Shown: one piece after another, positions 1 through 10,800 of the stretch
How positions within the stretch are numbered: position 1 is the first letter of the stretch
Layout: each line of letters begins with the position of its first letter
NCBI GenBank assembly: GCA_963082875.1
Contig: OY720101.1
Span: 15,275,671 to 15,339,670, forward strand
Origin: Corella eumyota
Lineage: Eukaryota > Chordata > Ascidiacea > Phlebobranchia > Corellidae
DNA length: 64,000 nt
Reading direction: 5' to 3'
The notes under the pieces: generated by a model
The model's database searches: none
Seen by the model: the letters and a program-made list of their open reading frames with translations, nothing else
Told to the model about the DNA's origin: nothing
Made by a program: the position numbers and the translations under genes

Positions 1-14
1 AATTCTTTTTTTAG

Positions 15-194
15 GTTTTTTTGAGTGATTTTGTCGACAAATTATTCATTGACCTCGATGTTTTGGAGATGCAAAGTCATTTTAAAACCGAGTTATCTCG
101 CTTAACTTTTAAGTTTATGAGACGAAACTTGAAACTAAAGTACCCCTATACATACTTGCTACCAAATGAAATACCAATTAGTATTGCTATCTAA
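15..194 (+). CDS. Lipoxygenase, last exon of an upstream tandem copy (partial)
   Basis: This is the final exon of an animal lipoxygenase whose earlier exons lie before the window. A splice acceptor AG at 13-14 is followed by 59 codons and TAA at 192-194. The protein ends in IPISIAI, and the free C-terminal isoleucine is an iron ligand in animal lipoxygenases. The exon differs from the last exon of the next gene (7123-7302) by only two residues (I/L and M/I), so the two genes are close tandem paralogues. The similarity continues into the 3' UTR, through the poly(A) signal AATAAA at 432-437, whose counterpart is at 7533-7538. It is assigned to the lipoxygenase family with confidence, but the rest of the gene cannot be judged here. 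Confidence 0.9.
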   Translation, partial: VFLSDFVDKLFIDLDVLEMQSHFKTELSRLTFKFMRRNLKLKYPYTYLLPNEIPISIAI

Positions 195-1102
195 CTTAAC
201 ACTTATTTTATGTAGTCAGTCTTAAAGTATCAGAATATTTATATTTCTATATATACAGCATATCTTATGCAGAGTTTGTAATGTAGTCTTGTAGTTAATA
301 TGTTATAAAGTATATATATTTGTAAAAATTGTTATTATATGTATATTTATATGGTTTGTTAACATATTTTTATATAGTTGCTAATATTTTATACACTTGT
401 AGGCGGTAAAATGTATCGTTAAATAACTTCAAATAAACGTTTAATAAAACGTTTTTATATATATATAATTATATATAGTATATACATAGTTAAGCAGTTT
501 CACATAGTTACCGTTATATAAAGATATATTATATTAACTATTTGGTATATTAAGTTACCTGTTGTAATGTTCTGCATGCTTCGTATTGGAAGTACAACTA
601 AGTTCATATATTTAGACTTACATGACTGATATCCACGTGGTGGGAAGTAGTCTTCCTCTGCAACGGAAACTTACGACGCTTTGTTTTCTTTATTTAAAGA
701 GTTGATAAAGTCCATGTATTACACATGGTTGATATCAGGCCGCTGATAATGATAAAAAACAGAAACCGGGTGTCTTTATAGTTGAGTAAACTTGAGTGTT
801 ATAAGTATATACCGTGTTGTTACTATTAGTTCAACTTGTTTAGAGCCAGCCCTGCAGTCGTCAATTTATTTGTTAAAATATAGTTGCAGCTGATGACTAG
901 TATTAGCCTGCAAAACCTGCGAAAAGCAGTTTTATTTTTAATTATAAATGGGACTACACTTTATATTATATATTCTACTAAGCTCTATTATATAAAGATT
1001 TTAGCAATGTTAATGCTTTTACCTAATTTCGTACAAAAAAAAATTCGTTTTTATTAATTTTAGATTTTTTGGAATTAAAAAAGGGTTTTACGATTCGGAA
1101 AT
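195..1102. other. Intergenic region between tandem lipoxygenases
   Basis: It holds the 3' UTR of the upstream lipoxygenase to about 450, with AATAAA at 432-437 and a second AATAAA near 443. After that comes AT-rich DNA with short TA runs near 460-480. A palindromic CACGTG lies at 634-639. It must include the promoter of the next lipoxygenase, but I see no convincing TATA box. Confidence 0.5.
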
Positions 1103-4100
1103 ATGAAATACGAATTAGAAATCACGGTAAGTATGTTCTTAATTTCTTATGTAAAAGTTGCTCAGTAAAAGAACGGTGATGGCCTGGTTAAAAACATTGA
1201 AAATAACTGATCTTTTATTGTACAGTTTTCGACGAAATATAACGTCTTTAAGGAAATCGGTTTCTGGGGTTGCCCCTTAGCCCGCCCCGCAATCCAATTA
1301 AGAATCATTGGCGTAGAAGGGAAGAAATCTGATTGGACAAAACTTAAAAAAATAAACGGATCTTACAGAAACAATATTATCCATGCAGCTGATCTGGGGG
1401 AACCGATTTTAATAGCTATGAGTAAGATAATTACAAATTAATAATAAATTATTCTTAAACGCGTGGTAAGGAATTGGGTTTGATCCCCACCGCTCTCATG
1501 CTGTAGCATCCTTAAGTTAGGCTTTTTAAACAGTTTAAACTTCTGCTGAGCCAGCACTTATTCAGCAGCTTAATTATCATAAGTTATAGTCAAACTGCCA
1601 CAGGCAACTCGGGCAATCATAATCTATAATATTCCAAACTGCTAAATTCAATTTGAGACTAGGTTAGGGTAATTGATGTTATTTTATGTTTGGGTCGCGC
1701 GTTCGATTTTCCCACATTTAAGGATAAATGAACATATGAAATACATATAAAAATGTCTGTTTAAAAACATACATAAAATTAATACCCATCTTAATTACAC
1801 AGTCCCAAGAACCTAATACACAATTTAATGTTTGGCCTACTTACTTGCTCTTAGCAGTAAAAATTAATATTATTATTTTTAGCGGTGCTAAAATTTAGTT
1901 CTCAAACTTAAACTATTTTTGATTGTTTATAGAACTGACTGGATTCTGCACTTCGTTTAGAAATGCCATGTACTGTCACGAAGTTAGCGTGGAATACAAA
2001 TACAAGACTTTCAAATTTCCAGTTGCTGATTGGATCTATACGAAGGAGGTTGTAGTGGCAAGAGGCGGGGGTAAATAACAGTTGGAATATCGAAAAAAAT
2101 TGATGTTACAAGCAACGGACTTGCCGTTTTTTATATTTATTTTTGATGTGGAAAGGTCGACTCCACGATCTCAATAAAACATCAGTTACCCTGACCCAGT
2201 CTCAAGTTGACCTTGGCAATTTTATTGATTATAATTGGGTAAAAATTAAGCTGCCGATCAAGTGTTGGCTCAGCAGGAGTTCATACCGTTTAGGGCACCT
2301 TACTCAAAGGCGCTACACCCTGAGACCAGTGGGGATCGAACACAGGACCTTAAGTTTTTGTTAACATTAGGTAGTTTAAATTTGTTATTTTTTACAGGGA
2401 TTTTGCCGCAAAAAGAAGAGAACCAGCATATAAAAGCAGCCAGAATTGCAGAAAGGGAAGCAGCTAACGATACATTTGACTGGGCTGACAAACCTGTCAA
2501 TGACACAGAGCAAGGGTGGGGCATTAACCGCTACTTGAAGGGAAGTCTTGCAAACTTTAAATTTCCGTGGTTGTTTTTGATGTCCACGAAAAGATTTGTC
2601 GATTTTATTTCAAACAATGTTTTAGGAAAAGTCAACCAAACACGTAAATCTGTTTTTACTTTTATTTACATCACATTTTAAAACTATTTTTTTTAGATTT
2701 TAAACCGGCAGCGTGGTGTAGTAGTAGAAACATTTGCTACACCACTTGAGGTCGTGGGTTCAATCCCCACTGCCCTCATGCTGTAGCACCCTTGAGTAAG
2801 GCGCTATAAACTCCTGCTGAGCCAGCACTTAATTAGCAGCCTAATTATCGGGCAATTATATTCTATAATATTCCAAACTGCCAAAAGTTAATTTGAGACT
2901 GGGTCGGGGTAACTGATGTTACTCTATGTTTAGGTCGTAAAGTTGACCTTCCACATCGAGGATAAATATAATAAAATATTTATTTGTATTACTTAAGGTT
3001 GGGACGCTTGTGGTGGTTTGCAGGTGTTGGAAGATCTTGACGATTATAAACAGCTTTACGAAGCTTTTGGTTACGGAGATCCTTACTTCATTAATGAGTA
3101 AATATTTTAAGAGTTATATAATTCTTAAATAAAATTGCTAAGACCTGAAGCCTTACGTTTGCTTTTTACTGCTGACATGTTGTAGCATCTTTGAGTCAGA
3201 CCTGAAGCCATGCGTTTGATTCCCACTGCTGGCATGTTGTAGCATTCTTGAGTAAGACCTGGGGTCCTGAGTTTGATTCCCACTGCTGGCATGTTGAAGC
3301 ATTCTTGAGTAAGACCTAAGTTTCTGAGTTTGATTTCCACTGCTGGCATGTTGTAGCATTCTTGAGTAAGACCTAGGATCCTGAGTTTGATTCCCACTGC
3401 TGGCATGTTGAAGCATTCTTGAGTAAGACCTAGGATCCTGGGTTTGATTACCACTGCTGGCATGTTGTAGCATTCTTGAGTAAGACCTGAGGTCCTGAGT
3501 TTGATTCCCACTGTTGGCATGTTGTAGCATCTTTGAGTAAGACCTGAAGTTGTCACATTTATATAAAAACATGAGAATGTTGACACATTTATATAAAAAC
3601 TTAACTTAATTAAAACCTAAAAAATTAACCTAATATAATATTTTTTTAGTTGGCAGAAAGACTCTGAAATGGGCAGGCAAGTTATAACTGGGATAGCCCC
3701 TCTTTCTGTGTATCAGTGTAGGAAGATTCCCAAGGGTTGTAACATCAACCATGAGATAGTTGGTCCGCTTCTTAGCGAGGGTAGAACCCTGGAGTTGGAA
3801 ATGGAGGTAATTTGTCCTCAATTATATTTGCGGGTTTAATTATATTTGATATAAGAAGGTTTTTAGCCCATAACTTCTTATGGCTTTGGTTAGTAAACAA
3901 ACAAGATGAATATAGTTAAACTTTTGCTGCACCACATGAGGTCGTGGGTTCAATCCCCACTGCTCTCATGCTGTAGCACCTTTGAGTAGCCTAAGGCACT
4001 TTAAACATTTTGAACTCCTGCTGAGCCAATACTTAATCAGCAGCTTAATTATCGGGCAATTATGATCAATAATATCCAAAACTGCCAAAGTCAACTTAAG

Positions 4101-7100
4101 ACAGGGTCGGAGTAACTGATGTTACTCTATGTTTAGGTCGCAAATTCGACTTTTTCACATTAAAGATGAAAATATATACAAAAAAAATTTGTGTTAATAT
4201 TGTTTTAAATATATATTTTAAGGCTGGCAAGATATATATGGGGGATTTTAGTAGCTTGAAGGGCCTTAAACGAAATACATCAGCTAAAGGTGATATTTTG
4301 TATTGTGCAAACGCGTTCGGGTTGTTTTACTCAACTCCTGAGAACGAGTTCCTTCCACTTGCTATACAACTTGAGCCGAATGAAGAGGACTCAGTTTTTA
4401 CGAGCAAAGATACGGAGGAGGATTGGATGCTGGCTAAAATGTATTTTAGATGCTGCATGACGAACAAACATGAGGTAATCTATATCAACAAAGCTTAATG
4501 TCCAATATATTTGTTGTTAAATGTATAGGCCTACCAAATATTAGTTGAGAGTTGCAACCATATTACAACAATTAAAATGCTGGTTGTAGGTTGGGCTATC
4601 GACTAGTAGCAATAACATACAACTTTTATTTAATATCGTTATTAATTTAAAAGGTACCCATACTTAAAAGTACTTAGGTGATGTGCATTGCTTCATACTG
4701 GTACAATAGGAACTTTAATTGTCATAATATGGTCACAACTCCCAATTAATATTTGCTTATAATATATAATTACCCATGCACTATAAACAACAGTTTTGTT
4801 TATTTTGTAGGCCTATAAATTGGACATTTTTTAAATGTCATCCACTAAGCACCGTTATATATAAATTGCTTTAATAAAATTAACCCGAAGTTACCTGTTT
4901 AGTGGGTTTATCATTACTTACTGACGCACGCGCTGTCAGAAACGTTTGCAGTGGCTACGTTCCGAAACTTTCCGCGTTCCCATCCAATATACAAACTACT
5001 ACGACCTCATCTTATCACCGTTGCATCAATTAACACTGCAGCTAGACTGGCTTTGCTGCCTGAAGGAAGTGGAGCGAATAAGGGTATTTCAATTAGTAAG
5101 TTATCTATTTTTTTTAGCTATTTACTTATCCTTAATGTAAAAAGGTCGAGCTCATGGCCTAAACATAGAGTAACATCATCTACCCCGACCCCGTCTCGAG
5201 GTGCCTGTGGAAGTTTGAACTATTATTGATTATAATTGCCTGTTAATTAAGCTACTGATTATGTGCTGGCTTAGTAGGAGATTGTAGCGTTAATAACGCT
5301 TTCATTTTTGTTTAGGTGCTATTGCTATAGTTAGAGAAGCCTACAAGACCTTCAAATACAGTGATTTGGATATTCCTAATGTTATAAAAGCTAGAGGTAA
5401 GTAACTTCTTTTTAGTCCTTAATTGTTTCCAGTAAAAAAATAAATTTGAAAAAAAAAGTCAGTTACTTAAATTCCTTGATTTTTTGTTGTAGGTTTGGAT
5501 TGTGTGCCTAACAACCCTTATTGTGACGACACAATGGAGATATGGGAGGCTTTAACTAACTATGTGGACAAAGTTGTTCGACATTTTTATTCAAACGACC
5601 AAGTAAAAATAAAAATAAAGTTAGATTGGTATCTTACTGTACTAAAGTAAATTTTACACTAGATATAAGTTATAAGCCTTGTTTTACATTCAATTTTTAA
5701 GGATGTAGTTGGCGATTTTGAAGTACAGGACTGGGTGAGAGATTTAGCTTTACAAGGTATTGGATGGCAAGATGGAAACACGAGAGGTTTTCCTGAAGAA
5801 TTGGAGACTATCGAACAATTGGTAAGTTGACAAAATCTTTAGTCTATTAAGTAGTGGTTTTGTAATAAGTTTTTTGTATGGATCTGTATCTTTATATCTT
5901 TGCGTGGAAGGGTTGGCTTTAGAATCTTAACATAACATAACAACATTTACCCCGACCCAGTCTCGAGTTGAATTTGGCAGTTTGGGATATTATAGATTAT
6001 AATTGCTCAAGAATTAAGCTGCTGATTAAGTGTTGACTTATATTGTTTATATCGCCTTACAGCATGAGAGCAGTGGAGGTTGAACCCACGACCTCATGTG
6101 GTGTAACCAAGTGTTCAATCCCAACTGCATTCATGCTGTAGCGTCCTTAAGTAAGGCGCTCCAAACGGTATGAAAATTTGTTGAGTCAACACTTAATCAG
6201 CAGATTTCATATTTGAACATCGTATATTTTTAACAAAATAAATATTTATTATTGTTTACAGGTCAAGATGTGCACAATTATAATTTATACAAGTTCAGCA
6301 CAACATGCTGCTGTCAACTTTGGGCAGTTTGACATTTACAGATTCGTTCCCAACTCACCTGGAGCAATGGCCAAACCTCCTCATAAGAGAGGACAGGTAA
6401 ACTTATAAATTTTGGTGTTAAAGAAACGCCAATACAGACTCACAAGTACCAAATATTAACATTTTTGATATTTTGTGATATAATTTACCAGCAATGTGGT
6501 GTAGTGTTCGGAACACTTGGCTTTCCTACATGAGGTACTGGGTTCGATCCCCACTGATCTTACGCTCTAGCGCTTTTAAGTAAGAAGCTATAGGTACTGG
6601 TAATGTGTTGGTGATGTACAATGTTATGCGCTCTTTGCCGCTTAAAGATTGTTGTACACATTTAAAAAAATACCTAAAATTAAAATGTTGTTTGTTATTC
6701 AATTACTCAGGGTTCACGTAAACGAATAATGGAATCTTTGCCAAATTTAAACTCAAGCAACGCAATGATAAGCTTGGCGTACGCTCTTTCCACATTTTCA
6801 CGAGACGAGGTAATTTTTACAACCTAAACATAGAGTAACATCAGTTACCCCGACCGAGTCTTAAGTTGACTTTGACAGTTTTGAATATTATTGATTATAA
6901 TTGCCCGATAGTTAAGCTGCTGATTAAGTGCTGACTCAGCAGAAGTTTTTACCGTTTATAGCACCTTACTTAAGTACGCTACAGCATAAAAGCAGTAGGG
7001 ATCGAACCAAGAACCTCATGTAGTGAACCCAAGTGTTCCAACCAGCACATCTGCTGCCGGTCTTTATTATAGAATTACTTCACATCGCAAGCAAAGGCCT

Positions 7101-7302
7101 TAAAAATGTTTTTGTTATTTAGGTTTTTCTGAGTGATTTTGTTGACAAATTATTCCTTGACCTCGATGTTTTGGAGATCCAAAGTCATTTTAAAACCGAG
7201 TTATCTCGCTTAACTTTTAAGTTTATGAGACGAAACTTGAAACTAAAGTATCCCTATACCTACTTGCTACCAAATGAAATACCAATTAGTATAGCTATCT
7301 AA
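1103..7302 (+). CDS. Arachidonate lipoxygenase, 5-LOX-like (complete, 14 exons, 676 aa)
   Basis: Exons: 1103-1126, 1226-1421, 1933-2070, 2398-2643, 2998-3097, 3650-3806, 4223-4474, 4903-5095, 5316-5396, 5493-5602, 5702-5821, 6262-6396, 6711-6809, 7123-7302. All junctions keep frame and use GT-AG. The product should insert O2 into polyunsaturated fatty acids. Exons 1-3 encode an N-terminal PLAT/C2-like domain and exons 4-14 the catalytic domain. All iron ligands of animal lipoxygenases are visible: His375 and His380 (YHYLLTH), His554 and Asn558 (SAQHAAVN), and C-terminal Ile676. Their positions are only 3-8 residues from those of human 5-LOX (H367, H372, H550, N554, I673). The length also fits 5-LOX, and human ALOX5 likewise has 14 exons. 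The first exon codes for only eight residues, so the start is the least certain part. The exon 4/5 junction has an alternative acceptor near 3024, which was rejected on frame. Introns carry many SINEs. The exact product specificity cannot be told from sequence. Confidence 0.9.
1461..1730 (+). repeat. tRNA-derived SINE (family A), nearly full
   Basis: Lies in lipoxygenase intron 2. It has the box-B-like segment GGGTTTGATCCCCACCG, the middle block with GAGCCAGCACTTA, and the 3' end CCCACATTTAAGGATAAA. The head (box A) is eroded. Confidence 0.75.
2131..2352 (-). repeat. SINE family A, inverted copy
   Basis: Lies in lipoxygenase intron 3. It reads in reverse from GATGTGGAAAGGTCGA through CTGACCCAGTCTCAAG to GGGGATCGAACACAGGACC. 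The tRNA-like head is missing. Confidence 0.75.
2704..2968 (+). repeat. SINE family A, full copy
   Basis: Lies in lipoxygenase intron 4. It starts ACCGGCAGCGTGGTGTAG (box-A-like), has GTGGGTTCAATCCCCACTG (box B) about 55 bp on, and ends CCACATCGAGGATAAA. This is one of the copies that defines the family. Confidence 0.85.
3150..3553. repeat. Minisatellite, 57-bp unit, about 7 copies
   Basis: Lies in lipoxygenase intron 5. Successive GGCATGTTG motifs begin at 3231, 3288, 3345, 3402, 3459 and 3516, exactly 57 bp apart. The unit carries GTTTGATTCCCACTGCTGG and TTGAGTAAGACC, which match the box-B and adjacent part of SINE family A. Because 57 is a multiple of three, the array makes false repetitive open frames on the minus strand. 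Confidence 0.9.
3921..4170 (+). repeat. SINE family A, 5'-truncated
   Basis: Lies in lipoxygenase intron 6. It begins inside the tRNA-like head (CTGCACCACATGAGGTCGTG) and runs to the ATTAAAGATGAAA tail. Confidence 0.75.
4519..4865. repeat. Short AT-rich repeat family B: inverted fragment then forward copy
   Basis: Lies in lipoxygenase intron 7. A reversed fragment at 4519-4590 (TATAGGCCTACCAAATATTA) faces a forward copy at 4712-4865 with AATTGTCATAATATGGTC and TTTTGTAGGCCTATAAATTG. Related copies recur through the introns downstream. It looks like a small non-autonomous element; no clear terminal repeats or target duplications were found. Confidence 0.6.
5128..5282 (-). repeat. SINE family A, partial inverted copy
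   Basis: Lies in lipoxygenase intron 8. Only the 3' half of the element is present, from the tail side to the GTGCTGGCTTAGTAGGAG block. Confidence 0.65.
5890..6205. repeat. Inverted pair of SINE family A copies
   Basis: Lies in lipoxygenase intron 11. A minus-strand copy (5890-6112) ends in its tRNA-like head, and a plus-strand part-copy (6113-6205) begins immediately. The pair could fold into a hairpin in the pre-mRNA. Confidence 0.7.
6492..6592 (+). repeat. SINE family A, 5' part only
   Basis: Lies in lipoxygenase intron 12. The tRNA-like head with GGGTTCGATCCCCACTG is present, and the copy stops about 100 bp in. Confidence 0.65.
6822..7062 (-). repeat. SINE family A, inverted copy
   Basis: Lies in lipoxygenase intron 13. 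It runs from ACCTAAACATAGAGTAAC to the complement of the head, ending CTGCTGCCGGT. Confidence 0.75.
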
Positions 7303-7836
7303 CTTAACACTTCTTTTATGTAGTCAGTCTTAAAGTATCAGAATATTTATATTTCAACATATACAGCATATCTTATGCAGAGTTTGTAATGTACTCTTGT
7401 AGTTAATATGTTATAAAATGTATTTATTTGTAAAAATTGTTATTATATGTATATTTATAAGTTAACATTGTTATAAAGTATGTAACATTTTATACACTTA
7501 TAGGCTGTAAAATGTATCGTTAAATAACTTCAAATAAACGTATACAGATATTTTACCGACTAAAAAAGTTTTAATAGTAAGTTCAGCAATGGAATTGCAT
7601 TTAAAATTCAAAATAAACAATTTTTGTAAAAATTGATTTTTTTTTGGTAACTAGGTTAAAAATTGTAGGTGTGTTTTAAATTATTTGGCAACACTATTAT
7701 CCTCCTTTTTACAATGTGATTAGTCTGTTAAGTTTTGCTTGCAAATCGTTTCATAAGCTTGCTTATAATTAAACTAACTTCAGTCTCGTTTTACTAATAA
7801 AGCTTACATAAGTTGGATTAAATTAAGTTAAAAGTG
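7303..7836. other. Lipoxygenase 3' UTR and intergenic DNA
   Basis: The 3' UTR matches that of the upstream paralogue and has AATAAA at 7533-7538. About 300 bp of AT-rich DNA follow, with no recognisable element before the next start codon at 7837. Confidence 0.5.
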
Positions 7837-10800
7837 ATGGAGTCGGTTTTATCGGAGTATAAAGCTTCCTTAGCTGATCTCTCGTTCAATAGTAAACCTC
7901 ATATTAACATGTTGACTGTATTAGCTGAGGAAAACGTTTCGTTTGCTTCTGATATCGTGAAAATTATCGAAACTCAACTTTATCAGGTAAGGGGATTATG
8001 AGTTTGAAATGTAATAATTGCAATTTATTTGAAAAATTGGGAGATTGCAAATAGTTTGTTATTTTTTTAAATAAAAGTCTGACAGTAGTATTTAAAACAC
8101 TTGGCTTTTCTACATAAAGTTTTGATTGCCACTGCTTTTATGCTGTAGCGTCCTTGAGTAAGGCGCTATAAACGGTATGAACTCCTGCTGAGCCAGCACT
8201 TAATCAGCAGCATAATTATCGGGCAATTATAATCTATAATATCCTAAACTGGCAAAGCAACTTGAGCCCTGGTCGGGGTAACTGATGTTACTTTATGTTT
8301 AGGTCATGAAGTCAACCTTCCCACATCGAGGTTAAATGAAATTAAAATTATATTTAATTTGTTTATAGGTTCCACTCAAAAGAAAACTCCCAGTTTTATA
8401 TTTAATGGATTCGATCGTCAAGAACTTTGGAGGTCGTTACATGAAATTATTCAGCGCCAATCTTGTCTCAGTATTTCTCTGTGTTTTTGAGAAGGTTTGT
8501 GGATTTCCTTGATCTTAAAACATTATTATTTTGTTGACTGCATATATACATAATGATCAAATATTGATGCTGAAAAAACATTTGAAAAAAATTCAAAATA
8601 AATTCAAAAAAAAGACTTACGAACACACTCTTAAATTTATATAGAATCATAAAGTAGCTGGTTTAAGATATTTTTATATTGAGGATAAATTATAATAAAC
8701 TGGTAGCAGGGTGTAGTGGTTAGAACACTTGTTAAACCTTAAATGTTAAACTTATCTGAATTTTGTTCAGGCTGAAGGCAAAGTGAGAGCTGATTTATAT
8801 AAACTGAGATGTACTTGGGAAAATATTTTTCCATCTTCAGTTCTCAAAGATTTGGACGTTAAAGTTCAAACATTGGATCATCACTGGCCAACTAGAAGGT
8901 CAAGAAAGTTGTCAAAATCAAACTCAGTAAGATTTTTTAAACATTTTTCTAATGCTTTTTTTTTGATATACCATTATCCTTGATGTGGGAAAGTCGAATG
9001 CCGACTTAAGCATACACAACTTTCAACTAATATTTGCCTAAAATAATTTAACTGTGTACCAGAAATGGCATTTTTTTCTAGGCCTATTAGTTGAACATAT
9101 ATTGTCTACAGAACTTTATTATGTATAGACATATGTTGACCCTTTTTTCTATTTTTTTTAGAATTCAAAATCCCACCGAAGAAAGTCGAGTTCTAATAAG
9201 GAATCAACATCCGAGGAGTTAGTGGAAATAGAAGAAGAAGAAATAGAACTGGTTGGTATTAAACTTTTTACTTAACTAACTTGGTTGCTAAGACTTTTAT
9301 GTAAGTGATTTAATTATTTTCATAATTTATTGTTTAAATTAGATTAAAAATTATTTTTTATTAAAAATTACATAAATATATTTAAATATTATCTTGAAAA
9401 ATAAAACTTAAACTGATTTTTTTTGAATTTTTTTGCAACAAGTTTTTTAAAAGGCAAGATTTTTTTGTAATAATTTTTATGCAATATTAAAATTTTTTTT
9501 TTTTTTAAATATCTTTGATATACTTTTAAGGATGACGAAGGTTTGGGTGCATTAGAAATATTGGAGCAAAAGTTAAAGAAAAGACGAGCTGAGTTGAACA
9601 GGTTGGAATATTTGGAAAATAGACCAAACTCTGTTGCACCAACTAATACTACTACTCAATTAGGTAAGTTAAATTATCTATTTATTCAATAAAGTAACAA
9701 CAGTTTTACAGTATAGATTTTATGTTAATGTTCCTATTTTAAATCCCATACAAAATCCCACTTTAATTGGAACTTCTTTCGAAGCAATACATTACAAATT
9801 TTAGATGGTGGGTTGTGTTGTATTAGAATTTTACAGTATATATATTTAATTTACTAGTCAATAGCTAACCTTGGAGTAATTAATTGTCATAATATGATCG
9901 CAACTTTCAACTAATATTTGTCTGTGATAATTCACCTGAGTACCACAAATAGCAGTTTGATGCATTTTGTAGGCATATAAATTGAACACACGCACATGCC
10001 AACTAAGGGTGGCCAGACATTTGAACTCCTTTTACATGAAAATCTTACACTTGAACCCCTTACACTTGAACCCCTTACACTTGAACCCCTTACATTTGAA
10101 CCCCTTACATTTGAACCCCTTTATCTGAATCCCTTTATCTGAACTCCTTCATTTAAACCCCTTACATTTGAACTATTCTATATATAGTAATATATATTCC
10201 AAAATTAAAGTAGTGAAAGTGTATGGTGTTGCTTCACACACATAAATTAAGTGTTTTTGTTTCCATGTTAGTTTTTTATTAATCAAAATTTTCTGTTTAG
10301 TTTTTCCTCCGGACACAATTGAGGACAAACGAGAAGAGGAGGATAAACTTCGGATCGATTTCTCCGATCAAGAGCAATCTCCAAAAACTAAGAAACCTCA
10401 AAACTTGGAGGAACAAGATGTTGTTGTGTGAGTGTTTATGTGAAATTGTATCAGTTAGTTTAAAAATTAAGTTAATTCATACCCAATATAAATGATAGGG
10501 TGGTCAATTCGTACCCAATATAAATTATAGGGTGGTCAGTTCATACCCAATATAAATGATAGGGTGGTCAATTCGTACCCAATATAAATTATAGGGTGGT
10601 CAGTTCATACCCAATATAAATGATAGGGTGGTCAATTCGTACCCAATATAAATTATAGGGTGGTCAGTTTATACCCAACATAAATTTATCTATTGGTCAA
10701 CTCATACCCTAGAGTAAATATAAATTTCAAGAAATCTTTTATTTTTAGGCCAGAAAATGGGAGCACAAATCCTGAAAATTTAGAGTTTCAAAAGAAAAAG

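Noticed and set aside
2704-2790. tRNA gene
   Set aside because: The box-A and box-B-like segments belong to the head of SINE family A, which continues 200 bp further and recurs about thirty times.
3125-3586. Minus-strand open frames with 19-residue repeats
   Set aside because: They are produced by the 57-bp minisatellite, whose length is a multiple of three, inside a lipoxygenase intron. There is no start context or splice support.
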